Origin: Alphaproteobacteria bacterium
GTDB taxonomy: Bacteria; Pseudomonadota; Alphaproteobacteria; JANQSM01
Direction: 5' to 3'
Assembly (NCBI GenBank): GCA_028284025.1
Contig: JANQSM010000244.1
Location: forward strand, 1-8,987
DNA length: 8,987 bases
Shown one piece after another: positions 1 to 5,074 of the stretch. The position numbers and the translations under genes were made by a program. The notes under the pieces were generated by a model, which did not search any database, had not been told where the DNA came from, and saw nothing but the letters and a program-made list of their open reading frames with translations. The number at the start of each line of letters is the position of its first letter. Positions within the stretch are counted from its first letter, which is position 1.

Positions 1-165
1 CAGCACATAGCGGAAAAATAAATACCCGATCACATCAATCAGCGCACACACCAGCAAAAAGAGTATAATCGCTTTTGGGGTGATTCTGGGTGTTTTACGT
101 TTTAGAATCCCCATCCGTTTGTCGCGGCGGGAAAAAATTTTTTCTTCAACTGTTTTTTGCGGCAT
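1..165 (-). CDS. N-terminus of an unidentified membrane protein (partial)
   Basis: An open frame starts at an ATG (complement of 163-165) and runs without a stop for 55 codons off the left edge. The visible N-terminus is basic and cytoplasmic in character (MPQKTVEEKIFSRRDKRM, then KRKTPRITPK). A hydrophobic stretch at about residues 33-51 (AIILFLLVCALIDVIGYLFF) looks like a transmembrane segment or uncleaved signal anchor with the N-terminus inside. The start lies only 29 bases from the divergent acyltransferase gene, and a small dyad TATAC-T-GTATA (175-185) sits between them. No clear Shine-Dalgarno sequence precedes the ATG. The family cannot be told from this fragment. A short ORF that merely looks membrane-like remains possible, but the positive-then-hydrophobic pattern supports a real gene. 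Confidence 0.6.
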   Translation of the reverse strand, partial: MPQKTVEEKIFSRRDKRMGILKRKTPRITPKAIILFLLVCALIDVIGYLFFRYVL

Positions 166-194
166 AGCCAGCAGTATACTGTATAAAAGAAGAT

Positions 195-1175
195 ATGAAA
201 ACGATTCGATTCGGATCTTCGTCCTATTCTCTGCGGCAAGAGACATTCTCTCAAGCTGAATGGGAAGGCTGGTTAAAAAAATCTTCCCTTTCTTCTATTG
301 AACAATCTTATGTTTACGGGGCGGCAGAAGCCGTCGTAGAGGGTATGGAGATTCGCCGCTTTGGCATTTATCGAAATGAAACCCGCATTGCTTTGGCGCA
401 AGCATTAGTGAAGAAAACGTTCCTGGGACTTTTTAAAATTATTAAGTTGAGCCGTGGCCCCATCTGGTTGAGTAATCCTGTTTTGCCAGATGAAAAATTG
501 GCCACATTCATGGTGTTGAGAAAAGCTTTTTCTCGCTTAAAAGGTGAATTTATTGTGCTTTCACCTGAACTGGAAGAGACACCATCTCAACAAGCTTTGT
601 TGCAGGAAGCTGGTTTTTCAATGATAGCGACAGGTTTTTCATCTGCCCGTGTCGATTTAACTCAGTCAAAGGACGATTTAAAGAAGAATTTACGGGCTAA
701 CTGGCGTAATCAGCTGCATAAGGCGCAAGAATCTGGCCTAGATCTTCAGCATCAGAAACTTGACTCAAATATTGACTGGCTCCTCTCCAACTATGAAGCC
801 CACCTTAAAGATAAGGCTTTTCCCGGAGATTCCCCCGCCTTGGTGCGGCAATTGGTGGAGATAGCAGACCAAAATCAGCTTCAGCTTTTAACTGCTTTTG
901 ACAAAAAAGAACCCGTTGCAGCGATTTTGAATATTGTTCACGGCTTTTGTGCAACTTACTTTATCGGGTTTTCCAGTGCAAAAGGCCGTCAATATAATGC
1001 CACGCAGCTATTGCTGTGGGAATCTATCATGGATTTAAAGAAGAAAAACATTCGATTGTATGATCTGGGTGGCCTTTATTTACAGGATCTTGCGGGCAAT
1101 GAATCAGAAGGACTCACGTCTTTTAAACAAGGCCTGGGTGGGCAGGAATATCAGCTTGTTGGGACGTTTGTGTAG
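195..1175 (+). CDS. FemAB/GNAT-like aminoacyl- or acyltransferase
   Basis: This 326-residue protein resembles the FemAB / lipid II:glycine-glycyltransferase-like branch of the GNAT superfamily. Those enzymes move an amino acid or acyl group onto peptidoglycan precursors or other amines. Seen in the sequence: a basic segment with NLRANWRNQLHKAQESGL at about 165-182, which is the usual start of the second GNAT-like half; a core with an AAILNIVHG-type strand and YFIGFSS (242-260); and a C-terminal signature YDLGG (289-293) followed by GLTSFKQGLGG (306-316), very close to the family's FKxGFGG ending. There is no signal peptide, so it should act in the cytosol. AAGAAG lies 7 bases before the ATG, a weak ribosome binding site. 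The substrate cannot be told; peptidoglycan bridge synthesis is only the family's best-known role. It is divergent from the left-edge membrane protein and convergent with the next gene. Confidence 0.8.
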   Translation: MKTIRFGSSSYSLRQETFSQAEWEGWLKKSSLSSIEQSYVYGAAEAVVEGMEIRRFGIYRNETRIALAQALVKKTFLGLFKIIKLSRGPIWLSNPVLPDEKLATFMVLRKAFSRLKGEFIVLSPELEETPSQQALLQEAGFSMIATGFSSARVDLTQSKDDLKKNLRANWRNQLHKAQESGLDLQHQKLDSNIDWLLSNYEAHLKDKAFPGDSPALVRQLVEIADQNQLQLLTAFDKKEPVAAILNIVHGFCATYFIGFSSAKGRQYNATQLLLWESIMDLKKKNIRLYDLGGLYLQDLAGNESEGLTSFKQGLGGQEYQLVGTFV

Positions 1176-1178
1176 CTC

Positions 1179-1212
1179 AAAAAAAATGCCTGCTGATCAG
1201 AAACCAGCAGGC
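1179..1212 (-). terminator. Intrinsic terminator for the 63-aa gene
   Basis: A perfect 8-bp stem (1188-1195 with 1205-1212, GCCTGCTG/CAGCAGGC) with a 9-base loop is followed, on the minus strand, by one A and then eight Ts (1186-1179). This is a textbook rho-independent terminator for leftward transcription from the small gene at 1273-1464. The plus side has no T tract after the stem, so it is less likely to stop the acyltransferase transcript. Confidence 0.88.
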
Positions 1213-1272
1213 CAAAAGGTGCGATAGGTGAATGGGAATATAAAGCTATAAAAATCTTTTGCAAGCTCTTTC

Positions 1273-1464
1273 TTACTTAATAACCGTAAAAACTGGCTTA
1301 CCCTTCATTGATTTGAATAACTCTGTGAGTTGTTCAAGACTTTTTGTTGTTTGGTCAATCAAAGCAACAGATTCGTCAAGTGTTGTTGTCATTTCATTCA
1401 TGGCATCCGTTACTTGGTTTGCCTTAGAAGTGATTTCGTTTTTAAAGTTCTTGGTTTCAGACAT
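1273..1464 (-). CDS. Small helical protein, 63 aa, unknown function
   Basis: A short protein beginning MSETKNFKNEITSKANQ. It is polar, rich in Thr, Glu and Lys, and its leucines and valines (residues about 18-50) are spaced as in an amphipathic helix or coiled coil. It has no signal peptide or membrane segment. AAGGGG lies 9 bases before the ATG, and a strong terminator follows 60 bases after the stop, so it is very probably a genuine single-gene unit. The general look (short, helical, thread-like) recalls small phasin-like or coiled-coil proteins, but I do not recognise a family. The 224-base spacer upstream, towards parE, should hold its promoter; none is convincing by eye. Confidence 0.72.
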   Translation of the reverse strand: MSETKNFKNEITSKANQVTDAMNEMTTTLDESVALIDQTTKSLEQLTELFKSMKGKPVFTVIK

Positions 1465-1606
1465 CCTACGTCCCCTTTTGTTTCATGTTTAAAAATCAAT
1501 TTGAAACAGAAATTGCAGAAGGTATGCCAAATTCGATACAAACAAATAAAATAATTAATTATCAATGGGTTATATCAATTCCCAGTTTTGAGAAACTCTA
1601 CTTTTT

Positions 1607-1662
1607 TTGCATTTTGCATATACTTTATGCAAATGACGTAAGAGTTTTCTTGCAAAATGCAA
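1607..1662. repeat. Overlapping dyads of TGCAAA type downstream of parE
   Basis: A perfect 12-bp inverted repeat, TTGCATTTTGCA (1607-1618) and TGCAAAATGCAA (1651-1662), is separated by 32 bases. Part of its left arm can instead pair with a nearer sequence: TTTGCATA (1613-1620) with TATGCAAA (1626-1633), loop of 5. The two hairpins are mutually exclusive. There is no T tract on either strand in the direction needed for a normal terminator. It lies 27 bases past the parE stop and upstream of the 63-aa gene, so it could be an mRNA 3' structure or a protein-binding site. Confidence 0.6.
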
Positions 1663-1688
1663 GGCAATGGCAGGAGGCTGGTTATGAT

Positions 1689-3749
1689 TTAAATATCCAC
1701 GTGTTCTACAAACTGGGCGTTTTGTTGGATAAACTGGAAGCGTGCTTCGGCTTTTTTACCCATCAGGGCTTCCACCAGGTCTTTGGTTTGGCGCCGTTCA
1801 ATCATTTCTTCTACAGCCGGTAGGGTAATTTGCAATAACTGGCGTGATACGGGGTCCATTGTTGTTTCTTTTAAATATCGTGGTGGCATTTCCCCCAAAC
1901 CCTTAAATCGAGAGATATCTACCTTTTGATTTTGCTTGAATTCGTCTTTTAAGAGAGTTTCTTTTTCCTGATCATCCATTGCATAAAGGGTTTTGTCTTT
2001 CGCTGCCAGCCGGTATAGAGGCGGTAAAGCCAGGTATAGGTGCCCGTTTTCAATCATTTGGGGCATCATCAAATAGAAGAATGTCATCATTAAACTGGAA
2101 ATATGCGCTCCATCGACATCTGCATCAGTCATAATAATAATGCGGTCATAGCGTAAATTGTCCAGATTTAGCTCTTTCCCCCAACCACACCCCAGTGCCA
2201 AGATCAAATCACTGATTTCCTTGTTTCCCAGCATTTTGTCGCGTGTGGCGCTGGCGACGTTCAATACTTTCCCACGTAGGGATAAAACAGCTTGAATTTT
2301 CGGATTACGTGCCTGTTTGGCTGATCCACCTGCCGAATCTCCCTCCACGATAAACAATTCTGTGCCTTCCCGGTCTTGCTTCATGCAATCTACCAGCTTG
2401 CCAGGTAGACGCAGTTTACGAGTAGCGGTTTTGCGCTTGGTTTCTTTTTCTTTGCGGCGAGCTTTGCGCTCTTCCATGCGTTCAATAAAGCGCTCGACCA
2501 ATGTGCGCCCCGCATCCGGGTTGGTTGTTAAAAACTGCTCCAGTCGATCTTTAACCGCCAGTTCTACCAGTTTCGTTGCACTAGAAGTGCCTAGTTTTTC
2601 CTTGGTTTGACCCTGGAATTGTGGGTTGGGAATAAAAACAGATAATACACAGACCAATCCTCCCAAAATATCGTCAGTGGTTAGGTCACTTGCTTTTTTA
2701 TTGTCTGTTAAATCTCCAAACGACCGCACGGCACGGGCAACCGCTGTGCGTAGACCAGATTCATGCGTGCCACCCTGGGGGGTGGGAACGGTGTTGCAAT
2801 AGCTGCGCACCATGCCGTCTTCATCCCCTGGCCAGACAAAGGCCCATTCAACCTTGCCATCCTCACTTTCTACTGTGTCGGCAAAGACAGGCAGGTATGT
2901 TTCACGACCTTCCGTTAATGTTGCCAGAAAATCTACCAATCCATTAGGAAAGTGAATTTTCTCATTGGCTGGTGTCGGATCATTGCCAAGAATTAAACCG
3001 GGTGCGCAAATCCATTGAATTGCCACACCTTTAAACAGGTATGCCTTGGATCGTGCCATGCGGAACAGGGTTGCCGGTTTAAGGTGGGCTGATACTCCAA
3101 AGATTTCTTCATCCGGGCGGAACGTAATGGTTGTGCCTCGTCCTTTGGCCGGACCAACTTTTTCAAGCTTTGTCTGCGGGGTTCCCTTTGAAAATACCTG
3201 ACGATATGTTGTTTTATCCCGTGCGACCAGAACCTCCAGATGCTCGGATAGCGCATTCACGACGGATACTCCAACCCCGTGTAACCCTCCCGCGGTTTTA
3301 TAGGCTTTGTCAGAGAATTTTCCACCAGAATGGAGTGTGGTCATAATGACTTCCAGCGCAGATTTCTTTTTAAATTTGGGGTGGGGGTCTACGGGGATTC
3401 CACGGCCATTATCAGTAATGGTGACTGTATTGTCTTCTTTAAGCTCAACTGTGATCTGGGTAGCGTACCCGGCCACAGCTTCGTCCATGGCATTATCCAA
3501 AACTTCAGCTACCAGGTGGTGCAGGGCGGTTTCATCTGTACCGCCAATATACATCCCCGGGCGCTTACGGACCGGTTCCAATCCTTCCAGAACTTCAATA
3601 TCCTTGGCGGTATATCCGGTGTTTGTTTCAGGCATTTTGGGCTTTTTAGATTTAACAGGTTTTTCCTGTGCGACAGGCTCCTCCCTCTGAGCTTTTGGCT
3701 CAGGCGGAGAAGAAGCCGGTTGATTCAGTTGATCAAATAAATCTGCCAT
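1689..3749 (-). CDS. parE: DNA topoisomerase IV subunit B
   Basis: ParE is the ATPase subunit of topoisomerase IV (ParC2ParE2), which unlinks daughter chromosomes in the cytoplasm. All expected parts are present in the 686 residues. A low-complexity Pro/Lys/Glu extension (about 1-45) comes first, then the GHKL ATPase with EVLDNAMDE (82-90), DNGRGIP (113-119) and GGLHGVGVSVVNA (154-166). The transducer has PQGGTHESG (324-332) and the QTK loop (381-383). The TOPRIM domain has EGDSAGGSAKQAR (469-481) and DADVDG (542-547), followed by SRFKGLGEM (613-621). KQAR rather than KQGR, and a length well under the roughly 800 residues of proteobacterial GyrB, point to ParE. No Shine-Dalgarno sequence precedes the ATG, and an in-frame TGA not far upstream excludes an extended start. 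The extra N-terminal tail is longer than in E. coli ParE. Confidence 0.95.
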   Translation of the reverse strand: MADLFDQLNQPASSPPEPKAQREEPVAQEKPVKSKKPKMPETNTGYTAKDIEVLEGLEPVRKRPGMYIGGTDETALHHLVAEVLDNAMDEAVAGYATQITVELKEDNTVTITDNGRGIPVDPHPKFKKKSALEVIMTTLHSGGKFSDKAYKTAGGLHGVGVSVVNALSEHLEVLVARDKTTYRQVFSKGTPQTKLEKVGPAKGRGTTITFRPDEEIFGVSAHLKPATLFRMARSKAYLFKGVAIQWICAPGLILGNDPTPANEKIHFPNGLVDFLATLTEGRETYLPVFADTVESEDGKVEWAFVWPGDEDGMVRSYCNTVPTPQGGTHESGLRTAVARAVRSFGDLTDNKKASDLTTDDILGGLVCVLSVFIPNPQFQGQTKEKLGTSSATKLVELAVKDRLEQFLTTNPDAGRTLVERFIERMEERKARRKEKETKRKTATRKLRLPGKLVDCMKQDREGTELFIVEGDSAGGSAKQARNPKIQAVLSLRGKVLNVASATRDKMLGNKEISDLILALGCGWGKELNLDNLRYDRIIIMTDADVDGAHISSLMMTFFYLMMPQMIENGHLYLALPPLYRLAAKDKTLYAMDDQEKETLLKDEFKQNQKVDISRFKGLGEMPPRYLKETTMDPVSRQLLQITLPAVEEMIERRQTKDLVEALMGKKAEARFQFIQQNAQFVEHVDI

Positions 3750-3758
3750 AATCCATGG

Positions 3759-3788
3759 GTTATAGCCGCATTTCTTGCCTCAACGCAA
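3759..3788 (-). promoter_or_regulatory. Possible parE promoter giving a near-leaderless mRNA
   Basis: On the minus strand TATAAC (complement of 3759-3764) matches the -10 consensus at 5 of 6 bases. A weak TTGCGT (complement of 3783-3788) lies 18 bp upstream, inside the 48-bp repeat. Transcription would begin about 3 bases before the parE ATG, which would explain the lack of a ribosome binding site. The -35 is poor, so parE may also be read from the upstream cassette promoters. Confidence 0.4.
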
Positions 3789-3839
3789 GCGGCAGGTGCA
3801 GGTATGTGTTGATAAAGCGGATGGAACCATCTCTTGAGA

Positions 3840-4022
3840 TTAGCGCTGCCGTTCATTGGCAAGGATATCCCGTGGATCTCTTGTATAATCGTAAAGATTT
3901 GTAGAGGGCAAGTCTGCAGGGTTAAAAATGGGTATTTCACAAAGGGGGACATGGTTGGTTAATGGAAGAAGCGGCCTTGTGGGAGCAGCGGGTGCGTCTT
4001 TAGGATCTTCATCATCTGACAT
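3840..4022 (-). CDS. Small proline-rich protein A, 60 aa, unknown
   Basis: I do not recognise this family. The protein starts MSDDEDPKDAPAA and then has a block TRPLLPLTNH (15-24) that is identical in the paralogue 175 bases upstream. After that come PL, a variable middle, LP, YD, and a shared ending RQR. It is proline-rich, has one cysteine (28), and carries no signal peptide or membrane segment. Support for a real gene: it sits in a precise tandem duplicate, the reading frame survives in both copies despite many amino acid changes, and a good sigma70-type promoter lies about 50-75 bases upstream. The ribosome binding site is weak (AGAAAG, about 10 bases before the ATG). A conserved N-terminal half with a changing C-terminal half would suit a secreted ligand, an inhibitor or a modified-peptide precursor; none of these is shown. 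Confidence 0.65.
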   Translation of the reverse strand: MSDDEDPKDAPAAPTRPLLPLTNHVPLCEIPIFNPADLPSTNLYDYTRDPRDILANERQR

Positions 4023-4059
4023 AGTATAAGCTTTCTGTATTTTTTAATTAATTTTCAGA

Positions 4060-4075
4060 ATTATTTGCAAATAAT
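4060..4075. promoter_or_regulatory. 16-bp palindromic operator candidate, copy A
   Basis: ATTATTTGCAAATAAT is a perfect palindrome that covers five of the six -10 bases and the expected start site of the copy A promoter. It is retained unchanged in copy B. Its position is that of a repressor operator that would block polymerase. The binding protein is not evident in this window. Confidence 0.6.
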
Positions 4076-4099
4076 AGAGCGTTTACCATCCGCCGTCAA
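4071..4099 (-). promoter_or_regulatory. Sigma70-type promoter of protein A
   Basis: On the minus strand TTGACG (complement of 4094-4099) and TATTAT (complement of 4071-4076) are separated by exactly 17 bp, each matching consensus at 5 of 6 bases. The predicted start near 4064 leaves a leader of about 42 bases, AT-rich with a TTCTG/CAGAA pair. Copy B keeps both hexamers unchanged. Confidence 0.8.
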
Positions 4100-4196
4100 A
4101 TGCGTACCTATTGACATCGGTTAGGGTTTCTTGCCTCAACGCAAGCGGCAGGTGCAGGCACGTGTTGATAAAGCTGATGGAATCATCCCATTGAGA

Positions 4197-4391
4197 TTAG
4201 CGTTGCCGCCTTTTAAGTAATTCTGGGCGCACGATTGCGAACAAAGGGCGACCAAAATCGTAACGGCATGAAGTGGGCAACTCTCTGGGATCAACAATGC
4301 GTTCTTTGTAAAGGGGTGTATGGTTGGTTAATGGAAGAAGCGGCCTTGTGGGAACAGCATGCAGGTCTTTAGGATCTTTGCGATACGACAT
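4197..4391 (-). CDS. Small proline-rich protein B, 64 aa, unknown
   Basis: This is the paralogue of the 60-aa protein. It shares MS, DPKD (6-9) and PTRPLLPLTNH (14-24), then PL, I, P, LP, YD and a terminal RQR, giving about 30 identical residues of 60 by eye alignment. It is much more basic than A, whose N-terminus is acidic: MSYRKDPKD here against MSDDEDPKD there. The DNA encoding TRPLLPLTNH is the same in both copies even at third codon positions, while flanking codons differ heavily, so the similarity is patchy. It has no export signal or membrane segment. It has its own promoter and palindrome upstream. The function is unknown, but the conserved frame in a duplicate argues that it is translated. 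Confidence 0.65.
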   Translation of the reverse strand: MSYRKDPKDLHAVPTRPLLPLTNHTPLYKERIVDPRELPTSCRYDFGRPLFAIVRPELLKRRQR

Positions 4392-4428
4392 AATATAAGC
4401 TTTCTGTATTTTTTAATTAATTTTCAGA

Positions 4429-4444
4429 ATTATTTGCAAATAAT
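4429..4444. promoter_or_regulatory. 16-bp palindromic operator candidate, copy B
   Basis: A second exact copy of ATTATTTGCAAATAAT, placed over the -10 and start region of the copy B promoter exactly as in copy A. Confidence 0.6.
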
Positions 4445-4468
4445 AGAGCGTTTACCATCCTCCGTCAA
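4440..4468 (-). promoter_or_regulatory. Sigma70-type promoter of protein B
   Basis: TTGACG (complement of 4463-4468), a 17-bp spacer and TATTAT (complement of 4440-4445) on the minus strand match the copy A promoter, with one base changed in the spacer. The predicted start is near 4433, about 42 bases before the ATG. Confidence 0.8.
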
Positions 4469-4495
4469 ATGCGTATCTATTGATATCGGTTAGGG

Positions 4496-4543
4496 TTTCT
4501 TGCTTCAACGCAAGTGGCAGGTGCAGGTACGTGTTGATAAAGC
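4496..4543 (-). repeat. Third copy of the 48-bp cassette-end repeat
   Basis: This matches the repeats at 3771-3818 and 4127-4174 with a few substitutions. All three hold a small stem CTTGC/GCAAG with a 6-base loop. Here it follows the unrelated 137-aa gene, whose stop codon lies only 5 bases from its edge. It may be the scar of a third cassette or the recombination point that created the tandem array. No T tract makes it a normal terminator. Confidence 0.85.
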
Positions 4544-4548
4544 CGGCT

Positions 4549-4962
4549 TTACAAAGAATTGTACGCAGTCCGTGCAAGCATCAAAGCATTGAAAACTACT
4601 CTAACGGGGGAACCACTATTTCTTTGGATTTGGGCTCTGTCCAGTGATGCTTTGCCAGCTGCAGATAAAATAATATCTGCAACTTCAGGGGGTACAACAC
4701 GAGATACTTGTTTAAAGCGTTCCCGGCTGGCTGGCATGATATTTTGGCGCTGATCAGGCTGGATTAAAACCTCCAGTCCTTCCCTTAGGTGTTTTTCCCC
4801 ATCTTCTGTGGTTTGAAAATAGTCACAAGCAAGCCCTCTTAGCTTTGCAAAACTTTCAGAAGAATATGGTTGGCGTGATCTTTTTACTGCTTTTGCTAAT
4901 GCTAGCATTTCTTTGGCATAAGGGTTGATATCTACAAAGCCTTTGTGAAGGGTTGCCTGCAT
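4549..4962 (-). CDS. Helical protein of 137 aa, unknown function
   Basis: I do not recognise this protein. It appears almost wholly alpha-helical and soluble, with a basic patch KAVKRSRQ (24-31), a single Cys (46), and a C-terminal half containing VVPPEVADIILSAAGKASL (89-107), then a short hydrophobic helix VRVVFNALMLARTAY (120-134). No signal peptide or catalytic motif stands out. The start is well supported: AAGGAG lies 9 bases before the ATG (complement of 4972-4977). The gene follows the 411-aa gene in the same direction, but a terminator stands between them, so it probably has its own promoter in the AT-rich 4963-5050 spacer. Its 3' end abuts the repeat array, and it could be the upstream partner of the small proline-rich proteins, but this is only a neighbourhood argument. 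Confidence 0.72.
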   Translation of the reverse strand: MQATLHKGFVDINPYAKEMLALAKAVKRSRQPYSSESFAKLRGLACDYFQTTEDGEKHLREGLEVLIQPDQRQNIMPASRERFKQVSRVVPPEVADIILSAAGKASLDRAQIQRNSGSPVRVVFNALMLARTAYNSL

Positions 4963-5051
4963 TCTTATTTTCTCCTTTTAAATATTAAAGATATTTTTTT
5001 GTATCCTATATGGCAGTGGATTGCAAGGGGGAATTCAGACCCGGCGAAGAT

Positions 5052-5074
5052 AAAAAGGGTTTACTAATAAACCC
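5052..5074 (-). terminator. Terminator overlapping the stop codon of the 411-aa gene
   Basis: GGGTTTA (5057-5063) and TAAACCC (5068-5074) form a 7-bp stem with a 4-base loop. On the minus strand it is followed directly by five Ts (5056-5052). The TAG stop codon (complement of 5064-5066) lies in the loop, so the terminating ribosome would cover the hairpin. Confidence 0.82.

Larger units (their letters stand above)
3771..4126 (-). repeat. Tandem gene cassette, copy A
   Basis: This 356-bp unit contains, in minus-strand order, a promoter/leader block (4126-4023), a 60-codon ORF, a short tail, and a 48-bp repeat (3818-3771) with a small stem CTTGC/GCAAG. It is directly repeated as the adjacent 369-bp copy B (4127-4495). 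The promoter/leader blocks differ at 4 of 104 positions and the 48-bp repeats at only a few, but the ORF interiors have diverged. It ends 21 bases before parE. Confidence 0.9.
4127..4495 (-). repeat. Tandem gene cassette, copy B
   Basis: This 369-bp unit parallels copy A: promoter/leader block (4495-4392), 64-codon ORF, short tail and 48-bp repeat (4174-4127). The 13-bp length difference from copy A comes from the 3' part of the ORF and the tail. The strong match of the flanks with poor match of the coding interior is the main oddity here. Confidence 0.9.

Noticed and set aside
1607..1662. Perfect 12-bp dyad as the parE terminator
   Set aside because: On the minus strand the stem is followed by a run of As, not Ts; the 32-base loop is also too long for a standard intrinsic terminator.
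1485..1823. Plus-strand open frame of 112 codons
   Set aside because: It lies partly antisense to the 3' end of parE, has no ribosome binding site and no protein-like composition beyond chance.
2317..3740. Several plus-strand and one minus-strand open frames inside parE
   Set aside because: They are shadows of the well-identified parE reading frame; parE motifs cover the whole stretch.
3725..3952. Minus-strand frame of 75 codons overlapping the parE start and protein A
   Set aside because: It runs out of frame across the repeat and the 3' part of protein A; the parallel frame is not preserved in copy B, unlike the chosen ORFs.
3771..4543. Three 48-bp direct repeats as a possible CRISPR array
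   Set aside because: The units are 356 and 369 bp apart, and the intervening DNA holds promoters and ORFs that resemble each other; spacers should be short and unrelated.
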